From Halomonas denitrificans (GTDB lineage: Bacteria; Pseudomonadota; Gammaproteobacteria; Xanthomonadales; Wenzhouxiangellaceae): a stretch of DNA of 64,000 nucleotides. Both the position numbers and the translations under genes were made by a program. Below, in pieces: positions 1-9,154 of the stretch. The notes beneath the pieces were generated by a model. That model saw only the letters and a list, made by a program, of their open reading frames with translations, ran no database searches and had not been told where the DNA came from. Location: contig JAHVKF010000003.1 of the NCBI GenBank assembly GCA_019800895.1, positions 620,001 to 684,000 of the forward strand. Reading direction: 5' to 3'. Within the stretch, counting starts at the first letter, position 1; every line of letters begins with the position of its first letter.

Positions 1-396
1 CGCGGAACGATCGCGCGGCACCAGCACCGCATCGACGCCGGCAGCGGCCGCCGAGCGCAGGCAGGCGCCGAGGTTGTGCGGGTCCTGCACCTGGTCGAGG
101 GCGAGCAGCAGAAGGTCGCCGCCCCGTGCCTCGACCAGCGCGTCGAGTTCGGCTTCGCTCATCGGCTCGACCGGCCGGAACTCGGCGACCACGCCCTGGT
201 GGGTCTCCCCCCCGGTCTGCTTGTCCAGCGTGCCGGCCTTCGCGGCCTGGACCGGGATGCCGGCGGCCTTCGCGCGGCCCACCAGCGCTTTCACCCGCGG
301 GTTGTCGCCGGCCACCCAGAGCTGGAGCACGCGCTCGGGGCTGCGCTCGATCAGGGCCTCGACGGCATTGATGCCGCCGGTCTGCTCGCGTCTCAT
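1..396 (-). CDS. rlmB: 23S rRNA (guanosine-2'-O)-methyltransferase RlmB, C-terminally cut by the window edge
   Basis: SPOUT-family 2'-O-methyltransferase that modifies G2251 (E. coli numbering) of 23S rRNA. Only the N-terminal 132 residues are here. They begin MRREQTGGINAVEALIE, with the substrate-binding L30e-like domain, and run into the SpoU motif around LALDQVQDPHNLGACLRSAAA, typical of RlmB/TrmH enzymes. The ATG (394-396) overlaps the TGA of rnr (393-395) as ATGA, so the gene is probably translationally coupled to rnr. The rnr-rlmB pairing is also the known E. coli arrangement. The catalytic knot lies beyond the window start. Confidence 0.93.
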   Translation of the reverse strand, partial: MRREQTGGINAVEALIERSPERVLQLWVAGDNPRVKALVGRAKAAGIPVQAAKAGTLDKQTGGETHQGVVAEFRPVEPMSEAELDALVEARGGDLLLLALDQVQDPHNLGACLRSAAAAGVDAVLVPRDRSA

Positions 397-2633
397 TGCT
401 TCCGGCCTCCGCGCTTGCCGCTGCCCTTGCCCTTGCCTTTGCCGCTGCGCCGAGCCTTCTTCTTCGCGGGCTTGCGTCCGCCGGCGCGCTTGTTCGCATC
501 CTCCGCGTCGCCTTCGCCGGCGATCCGGAAGTCGATCTTGCGCTCGTCGACGCTGACCGACAGCACCTCGATGCGGACCGGGTCGGCCAGGCGGAAGCGC
601 AGGCCGCGGCGTTCGCCGGTCAGCACCCGGCCGGTCGGGTCGAAGTGGTAGTAGTCGTTCGGCAGGGAAGTGATGTGCACGAGTCCGCTGACGCCCATCT
701 CCGGCAGTTCGACGAACACGCCGAAGCCGGTCACGCCGGTGATCACGCCGTCGAACTCGTCGCCCACGTGGCGCTGCATGAACTGGCACTTCAGCCGCTC
801 GTCGACCTCGCGGCTGGCGTTCTCGGCGCGACGCTCCAGGTACGAGCACTCGCGGCCGAGCTCGGCCATCTTCTTGGCCGAGTAGGGGTAGTCCTTCTTC
901 GGCTGGCGACGCAGCCAGGATTTCAGCGCCCGGTGCAGCAGCAGGTCGGGGTAGCGGCGGATCGGCGAGGTGAAGTGCGAGTACGCGTCCAGCGCCAGGC
1001 CGAAGTGGCCCTTGTTCTCGGGCTGGTAGACCGCCAGCGCGAGACTGCGCAGCAGCACGGCGTCGACCAGCGGCGCGATCGACGAGCCGCGGGCCTTCTT
1101 CTGGATCCGGGTCAGGTCGGCCGGCTTCGGCTCGTCGCTCCAGTTCGGCGTCAGGCCATGGGCCGACAGGAACGCTTCGAGCTCGCCGAGCTTGTCCGGC
1201 GGGGGCACGTCGTGGACCCGGTAGAGCACCGGCCGTTCGATCGTCTCGGCGGTCTTCGCGGCCTGTACGTTGGCCGCGATCATGCACTCCTCGATCAGCT
1301 TGTGCGCGTCGTGGCGGGTACGCCGGCGCAGCTGCTCGACCCGGCCGTCGGGGTCGAACACGAAGTTGACCTCGCTGGAGTCGAAATCGATGGCGCCGCG
1401 CTGGTCGCGCTTCTTCGCCAGCAGGCGGTAGACCTCGTAGAGATGATCGAGATTCTCGCGAACGTGGGCGAAGCGCTCGTTCAGCGCCTCGTCGCCGTGC
1501 TCGACGATGTGGCGGACCTGGTCGTAGGTCAGGCGCGCCTGGGAGCGCATCACGCCCTCGGCAAAGCGGCTCTTCGTGACCTTGCCCTTCGCGTCCAGGG
1601 TCATGTCGCAGACCATCACCAGGCGGTCGACGTCCGGGTTGATCGAGCACAGGCCGTTCGACAGCGCTTCCGGCAGCATCGGCACGACCTGGTCCGGGAA
1701 GTAGGTCGACGTGCCGCGCTTCTGGGCCTCGTCGTCGAGCGCCGATCCGGGCGTCACGTACTCGGCGACGTCGGCGATCGCGACGATCACCCGCCAGCCG
1801 TCGCCGCGGGGCGCGGCGTAGACCGCGTCGTCGAAGTCGCGCGCGTCGGCGCCGTCGATCGTGACCAGCGGCAGGTCGCGCAGGTCCAGCCGGCCCTTCG
1901 CCCGTTCGGGGTCGATCGAATCGCCGAAGGCCTCGGCCTCGCGGATCACCTCGTCGGGGAAGGCCGCGGGAAGCTGGTGGTTGAAGATCGCGATCTGGGT
2001 GGCCATGCCCGGTTCGTCGGCCTCGCCCAGCACGCTGACGATCACGCCGACGGGGCTGCGTTTGAAGCTCGGCGGGCGGGTGATGCGGGCGACCACGATC
2101 TTGCCCGGCGCCAGGCCGTCGGCGGACGGTTCGGGAATCAGGACATCGTGGTTCAGTTTCGGGTCGTCGGGCACGACCATCGCCACGCCGCTTTCGATCA
2201 CGTAGCGGCCGACGATCTGCTGGTGGGCGCGCTCGAGCACCTCGACGATCTGGCCCTCCTTGCGGCCGCGGGCGTCGACGTTGGCCACGGAGGCCAGCAC
2301 GCGGTCGCCGTCGAACACCAGGCTCATCTGGTGCGGGGGCAGGAACAGGTCGTCGCCGCCCGTGTCGTCGGCATCGTCGGCGACGAAGAAGCCGAAGCCG
2401 TCGGCGTGGGCGCTGACCCGTCCGCGGATCAGGTCCATGTTCTCGGTCAGGCCGTAGGCGGCGCGCCGGTTCCTGACGACCCGGCCCTCGCGGATCAGTT
2501 CGAGCAGCAGCGGCTTGATCTGACGGTCGGATTCCTCATGGGAGAGTCCGAGGTTCTCGGAGAGTTCGCGGCGCGTGACCGGGCGGCCCGCGTCGCGGAG
2601 CATGTCGAGCAAGGTGTCCGAAGTGATCTTCAA
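393..2633 (-). CDS. rnr: ribonuclease R
   Basis: Processive 3'-5' exoribonuclease of the RNB family that degrades structured RNA in the cytoplasm. Order: winged-helix region (about residues 5-65), cold-shock OB domains, RNB catalytic domain with the acidic cluster in DGADARDFDDAV, an S1 domain near the C-terminus (GVITGVTGFGVFVELPE), then a Lys/Arg/Gly tail of about 30 residues. The open frame runs up to an ATG at 2795, but that would overlap the divergent mltD promoter and add a non-conserved stretch. I chose TTG at 2633 (LKITSDTLLDML, GGAAA upstream), about 30 bases after a TACAAT -10-like hexamer (2663-2668, minus strand). This gives 746 aa against about 810 in E. coli, so the start is less certain than the identity. 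Confidence 0.93.
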   Translation of the reverse strand: MKITSDTLLDMLRDAGRPVTRRELSENLGLSHEESDRQIKPLLLELIREGRVVRNRRAAYGLTENMDLIRGRVSAHADGFGFFVADDADDTGGDDLFLPPHQMSLVFDGDRVLASVANVDARGRKEGQIVEVLERAHQQIVGRYVIESGVAMVVPDDPKLNHDVLIPEPSADGLAPGKIVVARITRPPSFKRSPVGVIVSVLGEADEPGMATQIAIFNHQLPAAFPDEVIREAEAFGDSIDPERAKGRLDLRDLPLVTIDGADARDFDDAVYAAPRGDGWRVIVAIADVAEYVTPGSALDDEAQKRGTSTYFPDQVVPMLPEALSNGLCSINPDVDRLVMVCDMTLDAKGKVTKSRFAEGVMRSQARLTYDQVRHIVEHGDEALNERFAHVRENLDHLYEVYRLLAKKRDQRGAIDFDSSEVNFVFDPDGRVEQLRRRTRHDAHKLIEECMIAANVQAAKTAETIERPVLYRVHDVPPPDKLGELEAFLSAHGLTPNWSDEPKPADLTRIQKKARGSSIAPLVDAVLLRSLALAVYQPENKGHFGLALDAYSHFTSPIRRYPDLLLHRALKSWLRRQPKKDYPYSAKKMAELGRECSYLERRAENASREVDERLKCQFMQRHVGDEFDGVITGVTGFGVFVELPEMGVSGLVHITSLPNDYYHFDPTGRVLTGERRGLRFRLADPVRIEVLSVSVDERKIDFRIAGEGDAEDANKRAGGRKPAKKKARRSGKGKGKGSGKRGGRKQ

Positions 2634-2687
2634 GCGTTTTCCGTGGTCGGTGACTTGCCGCCATTGTACGGGTGTGACGGGGTTCTC

Positions 2688-2717
2688 TTGACCTTGTCCA
2701 TCGATCGGACATACTCT
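2688..2717 (+). promoter_or_regulatory. sigma70-type promoter of the mltD operon
   Basis: TTGACC (2688-2693), 18-base spacer, TACTCT (2712-2717). Transcription would start near 2725. That argues against a GTG start at 2729 for the downstream gene and for ATG at 2765. Confidence 0.6.
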
Positions 2718-2764
2718 CGACTGGTTTTGTGTCGAACGATGACGAAGGGGTAAGAAGAACCCGC

Positions 2765-4402
2765 ATGCCTGTGAATCACAACGAATTTTTAACAAACCGC
2801 CGGACCGGTCGCCGGTTCCGGGCCGGAATTTCCCTGCTCGCGATGGCGGTCCTGGCCGGTTGCGCGGTCGAGACCCGCGACGAGCCCGTCGACGATCGTC
2901 CGGCCGCGATCTCGGAAGTCGAACCGTCGCCGTCGGACCCGTTCCAGGCCGTCGACGAGGCCTTCGAGCGCCTGGCGCTGGAGCGCACGGTGCCCACGCC
3001 CGGCGACACCGTTCCCGTGTCGGTCTGGCCGCGGCTGGTCGATCGCTTCGCCCTCTCGGACTGTCCGGCCGACAGCAGCGCCGCCCGCTGGGCTCGCTGG
3101 TACGCCGACAACGACGACTACCTCGAACGCGTGTTCGTACGCGCCCAGCCGTGGATCCACGAAATCGCCAACGAAGTCGAGGCCCGCGACCTTCCCGGCG
3201 AGCTCGCCCTGCTACCGGTGGTCGAGAGTGCCTTCGACCCCTTCGCCTATTCGCACAGCCGCGCCGCCGGCCCGTGGCAGTTCCTCAGCGGGACCGCACG
3301 CGATTTCGGCATCGAGATCAACGACTGGTACGACGGTCGCCGTGACTTCGTCGCATCGACTGCCGCGGCGCTGGACTACCTGGAATACCTGAACGGCCTG
3401 TTCGACGGCGACTGGCCGCTGTCGGTCGCCGCCTACAACGCCGGCCAGGGCCGTGTGATGCGGGCGATGCGCCGCAACGCCGCCCGGGGCCGCGGGACGT
3501 CCTGGGACGAACTGCCGCTGCCGCGCGAGACCCGCGGCTACGTGCCCAAGCTCAAGGGCCTGGGCTGCCTGGTCCAGGCGCCGGAGCGCTACGGCTTCGA
3601 GCTGCCCGAGCTGCTCGACGAGCCGCGCGTGGCACGGCTGGACCTGGACGGGCCGGTCGACGTGGTCGCGCTCGCGCTCCGTGCCGAACTCGACCTGGCC
3701 GAGCTGGTGAGCCTCAACGCGGGGCTGAACAAGCATCGAACGCCGCCGTCGGGGCCGCACTACCTGGTCGTGCCGATCGACGATCTCGACCGGGCGCAGG
3801 CCGCGCTGTCGGACCTGCCGGCCGAGGCGCCCGTCGACTGGCAGCAGGTGCGCGTCCGGCGGGGCGATTCGCTCTCGGTGCTGGCGCGACGCCACGGCAC
3901 CACCGTGGCGGACCTGAAGCGGGCCAACGGCCTGACCAGCGACCGCCTGGTGGCCGGTCAGACGCTCCGCCTGCCGGGGGCGATCGACGTCGACAGCCCC
4001 TCGACCGAGCCCGCCTACGCCGAGGGCTATCGCCAGCTGGTCGCCCTGCAGCAGCAGCTGCTGCCGACCGACCGCTTCATCCACCGCGTGCGCTCGGGCG
4101 AGAGCCTCTGGGTCATCGCGCGGCGCTACGGGCTCGGCGTGCGCGAGCTGCAGCGCATGAACGGCCTGGGATCGAACGACCTGATCCGGCCCGGCCAGCG
4201 CCTGGTCATCGAGACCGGACGCCAGCCGCCGCCGGCCGCGCAGCCGACCCGCTACGTGGTTCGCCGCGGCGATTCCCTGTGGAACATCTCGCGCCGTCAC
4301 CAGGTCGGGCTGCAGCAGTTGATGCGTTTGAACGATCTCGACGACGACAGCGTGCTGCGCCCCGGCCAGGAGCTCATCCTTCGGTCGAGCAGCGATGCGT
4401 AG
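2765..4402 (+). CDS. mltD: membrane-bound lytic murein transglycosylase D-like lipoprotein with three LysM domains
   Basis: Cleaves the MurNAc-GlcNAc bond of peptidoglycan in the periplasm. 545 aa from ATG 2765 (AAGAAG upstream). The N-terminus is a lipoprotein signal with lipobox LAGC (Cys about 33). The SLT domain spans about residues 120-240, with the catalytic Glu in LLPVVESAFDPFAYS and family blocks AAGPWQFLSGTARDFG and VAAYNAGQGRV. Three LysM repeats follow at about 360-405, 438-483 and 496-540 (for example VRRGDSLWNISRRH). The next gene, an M23 peptidase, starts 8 bases before this stop, so two cell-wall hydrolases are co-translated. A GTG start at 2729 is possible but lies too close to the promoter. 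Confidence 0.93.
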   Translation: MPVNHNEFLTNRRTGRRFRAGISLLAMAVLAGCAVETRDEPVDDRPAAISEVEPSPSDPFQAVDEAFERLALERTVPTPGDTVPVSVWPRLVDRFALSDCPADSSAARWARWYADNDDYLERVFVRAQPWIHEIANEVEARDLPGELALLPVVESAFDPFAYSHSRAAGPWQFLSGTARDFGIEINDWYDGRRDFVASTAAALDYLEYLNGLFDGDWPLSVAAYNAGQGRVMRAMRRNAARGRGTSWDELPLPRETRGYVPKLKGLGCLVQAPERYGFELPELLDEPRVARLDLDGPVDVVALALRAELDLAELVSLNAGLNKHRTPPSGPHYLVVPIDDLDRAQAALSDLPAEAPVDWQQVRVRRGDSLSVLARRHGTTVADLKRANGLTSDRLVAGQTLRLPGAIDVDSPSTEPAYAEGYRQLVALQQQLLPTDRFIHRVRSGESLWVIARRYGLGVRELQRMNGLGSNDLIRPGQRLVIETGRQPPPAAQPTRYVVRRGDSLWNISRRHQVGLQQLMRLNDLDDDSVLRPGQELILRSSSDA

Positions 4403-5243
4403 GCTGCTGATCTGCATCGCGTTCCTGGCCTGCGTGGGGCCGGCCGCGGGGCAGGTCCCGACCCTGACCGGCGAACTCGTCCAGGGCGGGCTGCTGTTCG
4501 GCGAGGCACCGGCCGACCATCGCGTTCTGCTCGACGGCGAGCCGCTGGCTCGCAGCGCCGACGGCCGGTTCCTGATCGGTTTCGCGCGCGACGAAGCGGC
4601 CGCGAAGACCCTGACCGTGATTGCACCGGACGGCGAGCGCTACGAGCGCGACCTGGTCCCCGCCGAACGCGAGTTCGAAATCCAGCGGATCGACGGCCTG
4701 CCGCCGTCGAAGGTCACGCCGGACCCCGAGTCGCTGGAGCGGATTCGCGCCGAAGCCGCCATGACGCGGGCCGCGCGCGAGCGGGTCGATGACCGGACCG
4801 ACTTCGCCCACGGCTTCGTCTGGCCGCTGACGGGGCCGATCACCGGCGTCTACGGCTCCCAGCGCATCCTCAACGGCGAACCGCGCAGCCCCCACTGGGG
4901 GATCGACATCGCGGCGCCGACCGGTACCCCGGTGCGCGCACCGGCGGGCGGCATCGTCACCCTGGCCCACGACGACATGTACTTCTCCGGCGGCACGCTG
5001 CTGATCGACCACGGGCTGGGCCTGAGCTCGGCGTTCCTGCACCTGCACCGCATCCTGGTCGAAGAGGGCCAGCGGGTGGAGCAGGGCGACGTGATCGCCG
5101 AGGTCGGCGCCACCGGCCGGGTCACCGGACCGCACCTGGACTGGCGCATGAACCTCGGATCGACCCGCGTCGATCCCGGCCTGCTGTTGCCGGGATTCCC
5201 GAATCCGCCCGACGCGTCGACGGCGGATGCCGGTGGCGACTGA
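4395..5243 (+). CDS. M23-family metallopeptidase (LytM-type), secreted
   Basis: Putative periplasmic murein endopeptidase, 282 aa, with a signal peptide ending near GPAAGQ (residue 20). The LytM domain lies at about 150-265: first zinc motif PHWGIDIAAP (HxxxD), then SSAFLHLHRI, then GPHLDWRM where many family members have GPHLHW. The His-x-Asp version keeps the first His and may retain a ligand through Asp, so activity is plausible but not certain. It overlaps mltD by 8 bases and the following lipoprotein gene by 17, suggesting one cell-envelope operon. Confidence 0.88.
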   Translation: MRRLLICIAFLACVGPAAGQVPTLTGELVQGGLLFGEAPADHRVLLDGEPLARSADGRFLIGFARDEAAAKTLTVIAPDGERYERDLVPAEREFEIQRIDGLPPSKVTPDPESLERIRAEAAMTRAARERVDDRTDFAHGFVWPLTGPITGVYGSQRILNGEPRSPHWGIDIAAPTGTPVRAPAGGIVTLAHDDMYFSGGTLLIDHGLGLSSAFLHLHRILVEEGQRVEQGDVIAEVGATGRVTGPHLDWRMNLGSTRVDPGLLLPGFPNPPDASTADAGGD

Positions 5244-6108
5244 GCGGCAGCCGCGCGTGAGGTTGCTGCCCGCCGTCGCGCTGGCGGCGCTTGTCGGATG
5301 CGCCGGCACGCCGCAACGGGCCACCGACCCGTCGCAGCCGGGGCCGGACATCGTCGCCGAGCGCCTGATCGGGCGCTACGTCGGCCAGTCGCCGGGCCGC
5401 GAGGCACTGCCCGTGGCCTTGACGATCCGGCGCCAGAGCGTGCCCGGCGTCGTTCCCGTGATCATCGAGCTGGCCCAGCAGGCCGCCGGGGAGGCTGCAC
5501 GCCGCTTCGCGGTCTCGATCGCGCCGACGGCCGTACCGTTCCGGGTCGAGGGCGTGTTCGCGCCGCTCGGTGCCGACGACGCAGCGGTCGGCGACTGTCC
5601 GCTGACCGGGACGATCCGCGACGACGGCGTGGTCCTGACCACGGACGCGACGACCTGTCGCTTCGGGAGCGGCGACGCGGACGTCGGGCTGGTCAAGGAA
5701 ATCGCCTTCGACGGCGAGCGATTGCTGATCGCGGACCGCGTGGTGGCGGCCGATGGCGCCTCGCGCGGCGACGACCGGGTGATCGAGTTCCTGCCGGTGC
5801 ATCGCTACCGGGGATGGGCCGGGCGCCGGGACGACGGCGGCGACGCCTGGCGCCGCGCCGAGGATGTCGCGCTGACTTCCGACGGCCGGTCCGCCGCGCT
5901 GCTCGACGCGGCCGGCATGCCGCTGGGCGTGGAGGTCGAGCTGGCCCCGTACTGGCCGGGCGCCGACGGTGCGGTGCTGCTGCGCCTGCGCGCCTTCGAC
6001 GCCGAGACCGGCGCGCCGATCGGCCAGGCCTGGGCGGATACGGGCGCCCGGGCGCTGGGCCTGGCGGTCGAGGACTTCCAGGTCGGCCTGGAACGCGTCG
6101 GTCGCTAG
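5227..6108 (+). CDS. hypothetical lipoprotein
   Basis: Not recognised as a known family. 293 aa from ATG 5227. An in-frame GTG at 5257 gives MRLLPAVALAALVGC, a clean lipoprotein signal with lipobox LVGC, and may be the true start. The rest looks like an extracytoplasmic beta-rich domain with no obvious catalytic motif. It overlaps the M23 peptidase gene, so an envelope-related role is inferred from context only. It ends 32 bases before the S6 promoter. Confidence 0.75.
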   Translation: MPVATERQPRVRLLPAVALAALVGCAGTPQRATDPSQPGPDIVAERLIGRYVGQSPGREALPVALTIRRQSVPGVVPVIIELAQQAAGEAARRFAVSIAPTAVPFRVEGVFAPLGADDAAVGDCPLTGTIRDDGVVLTTDATTCRFGSGDADVGLVKEIAFDGERLLIADRVVAADGASRGDDRVIEFLPVHRYRGWAGRRDDGGDAWRRAEDVALTSDGRSAALLDAAGMPLGVEVELAPYWPGADGAVLLRLRAFDAETGAPIGQAWADTGARALGLAVEDFQVGLERVGR

Positions 6109-6139
6109 CCGGGCCCGACGCAACGTGAAGCGTTCGGCC

Positions 6140-6169
6140 TTGTCCACAACTCACTGATCCTGCTATACT
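6140..6169 (+). promoter_or_regulatory. promoter of the rpsF-rpsR-rplI operon
   Basis: TTGTCC (6140-6145), 18-base spacer, TATACT (6164-6169). Close to the sigma70 consensus, and it leaves a leader of about 110 bases before rpsF, room for autoregulation by S6:S18 as known in other bacteria. I did not find a defined S6:S18 binding stem. Confidence 0.7.
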
Positions 6170-6286
6170 TGCCGGCTTGCGCGATTCTGCGCAGACCTTG
6201 CTCCACGGCGGTCGCACGGCCGACCGGGGGCTTTACCGGTCCGGCGGCGCGGTTGCCCCGGACGGTTCAACCAGAAGGAGAGTTCA

Positions 6287-6760
6287 TTGAGACACTATGA
6301 AATCGTTTTCCTGGTCCACCCGGACCAGAGCGAGCAGGTGCCCGGCATGCTGGAACGCTACCGGTCGCTGGTCGAATCCAAGGGCGGGCAGGTCCACCGG
6401 TCGGAAGACTGGGGTCGTCTGCAGCTGGCCTACACGATCGACAAGCTCCACAAGGCGCACTACCTGCTGCTGAACATCGAGTGCGACAAGGAGACGCTGG
6501 ACGAGCTGGAAAGCATCTTCCGCTTCAACGACGCCATCCTGCGCCACCTCACGGTCAAGCGCTCCGAGGCGGTCAGCGAGCCGTCGATCATGATGAAGCG
6601 CAAGGAAGAGAAGGACGAGCGCGAGTCGCGCCGCGGCGGCCGCCGCAGCGACAACGACGACAACGATCGCAGCGACAGCAGCGACGATGACGACGACTCG
6701 AACGACAACGATTCGGACGACACGAAGAAGGCGTCCGCCAGCGAATCCGAGGAGGCTTGA
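6287..6760 (+). CDS. rpsF: 30S ribosomal protein S6
   Basis: Small-subunit protein that pairs with S18 on 16S rRNA. The start is TTG (6287), fixed by the [17 protein letters not shown]-terminus and an AAGGAG Shine-Dalgarno at 6275-6280 six bases upstream. 157 aa, against about 131 in E. coli. The conserved fold ends near residue 100. After a short basic linker (ESRRGGRR) comes a low-complexity Asp/Ser/Asn tail ([16 protein letters not shown]) ending ESEEA. In E. coli the S6 C-terminus is acidic and is extended with glutamates by RimK, so here a longer acidic tail is genetically encoded. Confidence 0.96.
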   Translation: MRHYEIVFLVHPDQSEQVPGMLERYRSLVESKGGQVHRSEDWGRLQLAYTIDKLHKAHYLLLNIECDKETLDELESIFRFNDAILRHLTVKRSEAVSEPSIMMKRKEEKDERESRRGGRRSDNDDNDRSDSSDDDDDSNDNDSDDTKKASASESEEA

Positions 6761-6763
6761 TCC

Positions 6764-6988
6764 ATGGCCAAATTCTTCCGCCGCCGCAAGTACTGCCGTT
6801 TCACCGCCGAAGGCATCACCGAGGTCGACTACAAGGACGTCGATCTGCTGAAGGACTTCGTGGGTGAAACCGGCAAGATCATCCCGAGCCGCATCACCGG
6901 CACCAAGGCCCGCTACCAGCGCCAGCTCTCGACCGCGGTCAAGCGCGCGCGCTACCTGGCCCTGCTGCCTTACTCCGACAACCACTGA
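6764..6988 (+). CDS. rpsR: 30S ribosomal protein S18
   Basis: 74 aa, the usual length. It carries the S18 signature [15 protein letters not shown] and [18 protein letters not shown]. It binds S6 on the 30S platform. It starts 3 bases after the rpsF stop and is followed after 8 bases by rplI, the standard gammaproteobacterial order. Confidence 0.98.
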   Translation: MAKFFRRRKYCRFTAEGITEVDYKDVDLLKDFVGETGKIIPSRITGTKARYQRQLSTAVKRARYLALLPYSDNH

Positions 6989-6996
6989 GGTGCCCC

Positions 6997-7461
6997 ATGC
7001 AACTGATTCTGCTTGAAAAGGTGCACGCCCTGGGCGACCTCGGCGACGTCGTGACGGTCAAGCCCGGCTACGGCCGGAACTTCCTGCTGCCCCGCGGCAA
7101 GGCCATCCGTGCCACCAAGGCCAACCTCGAGAAGTTCGAGGCCGAGCGTGAGGAGCTGCAGCGCCAGGCCAACGAGAAGCTGGCCGCCGCCGAGGCTCGC
7201 CGAGAGGCGATCGAAGGCGTCGAGGCCGTCGAGTTCCACGTCAACGTGTCGCCGGAAGGCCGCCTGTACGGTTCCATCAGCGCTCGCGAGATCGCCGATC
7301 GCCTGACCGAAATGGGCTACCCGGTCGAGAAGATCGAGGTCGACCAGCCGGAAGGCCCGATCCGCGAGACCGGCGAATTCACCGTCGGCCTGATCCTGCA
7401 CGCAGACGTGCAGACCGAGGTCAAGATCGTGGTGGTCGGCGAGGAAGCTGCCGCCGGTTGA
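6997..7461 (+). CDS. rplI: 50S ribosomal protein L9
   Basis: 154 aa. N-terminal 23S-binding domain MQLILLEKVHALGDLGDVVTVKPGYGRNFLLPRGKA, a long connecting helix (ANLEKFEAEREELQRQ) and a C-terminal domain. Last gene of the S6-S18-L9 operon, followed 36 bases later by a strong hairpin terminator. The C-terminus VVVGEEAAAG is close to usual length. Confidence 0.98.
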   Translation: MQLILLEKVHALGDLGDVVTVKPGYGRNFLLPRGKAIRATKANLEKFEAEREELQRQANEKLAAAEARREAIEGVEAVEFHVNVSPEGRLYGSISAREIADRLTEMGYPVEKIEVDQPEGPIRETGEFTVGLILHADVQTEVKIVVVGEEAAAG

Positions 7462-7497
7462 TTACCGCCGGCCATCGGCCGCCGACATCGCTGAACC

Positions 7498-7529
7498 CGA
7501 AACGAGCCCGGCCTTCCGGGCTCGTTTCG
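7498..7529 (+). terminator. intrinsic terminator after rplI
   Basis: A perfect 14-bp stem (CGAAACGAGCCCGG, 7498-7511, pairing with 7516-7529) around a CCTT loop. The descending arm contains TTT but there is no long T run after it. Confidence 0.8.
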
Positions 7530-7691
7530 TATCTCGCCGGCGCGTTCGCATCGAAGGCCGGGAAAGAGTCGGCACCGGCGCCGATGACTTGCTAGACTGA
7601 TCGACCGGCCCCCGGGGCGGCATCCTTCGCCCCGACGTGTCGAATCGTCGATCCCGCGTTCCACCGCACGAACACCAGCACAGAGACCACC

Positions 7692-9068
7692 GTGGCCGAA
7701 CCGTTCCCCACCCCGCTGAGCCCGCCGCGCCAACCGCCGAACTCGATCGAAGCCGAACAGAGCCTGCTCGGCGCCCTGATGCTGTCGGAGACGGCCTGGG
7801 ACAAGGTCGCCGACAGGATCCACGAGGTCGATTTCTACCGCGAGACGCACCGGCTGATCTACCGCGCGATCGGCGAGCTGCAGGAGGATCACCAGCCCAC
7901 CGACGCCGTCACCGTGGCCGACTGGTTCGTCAAGCACGACCTGCTCGACCGGGTCGACGGTGGCGCCTACCTGACCATGCTCGCCAACGACACGCCCGGG
8001 CCGTCGAACATTCTCGGTTACGCGGAGATCGTGCGCGAGAAGTCGATCCTGCGCCAGCTGATCGAGATCGGCACCGAGGTCGCCGACTCGGCGCTGAACC
8101 CGAAGGGCATGAGCAGCAAGGAAGTCCTCGAAGCGGCCGAACAGAAAATGTACGCCATCGCCGAGCAGGGCATGCGAAGCAGCGGTAGCGGCTATACGCA
8201 CGTCAAGGATGTGATGTCGCGCGCCATGGACCGGCTCAACGAGCTGCAGGACAACGAGGGCGACATCACCGGCGTGCCGACCGGCTTCTCCGAACTCGAC
8301 CGCCGCACCGCCGGCCTGCAGCCGACCGACCTGATCATCGTGGCCGGGAGGCCGGCGATGGGAAAAACCAGCTTTTCGATGAACATCGCCGCCGCGGCGG
8401 CAATCAAGAGCAACGTGCCGGTCGCGGTGTTCTCGATGGAAATGTCGGACCTGCAGCTGGTCCTGCGCCTGTTCTCGTCGCTGGGCCAGATCGGCCAGAA
8501 CAAGCTGCGCACCGGCAAGCTCGACAACCAGGACTTCGTCAACCTGCAGTCGGCGATGAGCATGTTGAAGAAAGCCAACATCTTCATCGACGAAACCCCG
8601 GCGCTGTCGCCGACCGAACTCCGCGCCCGCGCGCGACGGATGAAGCGCGAGCACGACATCGGCCTGATCCTGATCGATTACCTGCAGCTGATGCAGACGC
8701 CGGGCAACAACGAGAACCGCGCCACCCAGATCTCCGAGATCTCCGGTTCCCTGAAGGCGCTGGCCAAGGAGCTGAAGGTGCCGGTGATCGCCCTGTCGCA
8801 GCTCAACCGCGCCCTCGAGCAGCGTCCGAACAAGCGTCCGGTCATGGCCGACCTCCGCGAATCAGGGGCGATCGAGCAGGATGCCGACATGATCCTGTTC
8901 ATCTACCGCGACGAGGTCTACAACGAGGACTCGCCGGACAAGGGCAAGGCCGAGATCATCATCGGCAAGCACCGAAACGGCGCCACCGGCGAATTCTTCC
9001 TGACCTTCCAGGGCGAGTACCTGCGCTTCCGCGACTACATCGACGACCGCTACGACATTCACGAGTAG
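7692..9068 (+). CDS. dnaB: replicative DNA helicase DnaB
   Basis: Hexameric 5'-3' helicase of the replication fork, 458 aa (E. coli 471). GTG start. N-terminal primase-interacting domain (about 18-120), linker, then RecA-like core: Walker A GRPAMGKTSFSMN (about residue 219), Walker B ILIDYLQLM, H4 glutamine motif in LSQLNRALEQRPNKRP, arginine-finger region in IIIGKHRNGATGEF. A TAGACT -10-like hexamer at 7593-7598 may give it its own promoter after the rplI terminator. Gene order rplI-dnaB is common in Gammaproteobacteria. Confidence 0.97.
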   Translation: MAEPFPTPLSPPRQPPNSIEAEQSLLGALMLSETAWDKVADRIHEVDFYRETHRLIYRAIGELQEDHQPTDAVTVADWFVKHDLLDRVDGGAYLTMLANDTPGPSNILGYAEIVREKSILRQLIEIGTEVADSALNPKGMSSKEVLEAAEQKMYAIAEQGMRSSGSGYTHVKDVMSRAMDRLNELQDNEGDITGVPTGFSELDRRTAGLQPTDLIIVAGRPAMGKTSFSMNIAAAAAIKSNVPVAVFSMEMSDLQLVLRLFSSLGQIGQNKLRTGKLDNQDFVNLQSAMSMLKKANIFIDETPALSPTELRARARRMKREHDIGLILIDYLQLMQTPGNNENRATQISEISGSLKALAKELKVPVIALSQLNRALEQRPNKRPVMADLRESGAIEQDADMILFIYRDEVYNEDSPDKGKAEIIIGKHRNGATGEFFLTFQGEYLRFRDYIDDRYDIHE

Positions 9069-9154
9069 TTGGCTTCGATCGGGCGTTGGGGCTGCCTCGT
9101 TAGATGATGGACGCAACGGCGCCAAGTCCGACGGTAAGGGCGCGAGAAGGATCT

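Noticed and set aside
396-2753. 785-aa open frame on the plus strand opposite rnr
   Set aside because: Antisense shadow of a well-supported RNase R gene; composition is the Val/Asp/Gly/His-rich pattern expected from the complement of high-GC coding DNA.
2634-2795. Upstream ATG (2795) as start of rnr
   Set aside because: It would run through the divergent mltD promoter and the start of the mltD coding region, and adds residues with no similarity to RNase R N-termini.
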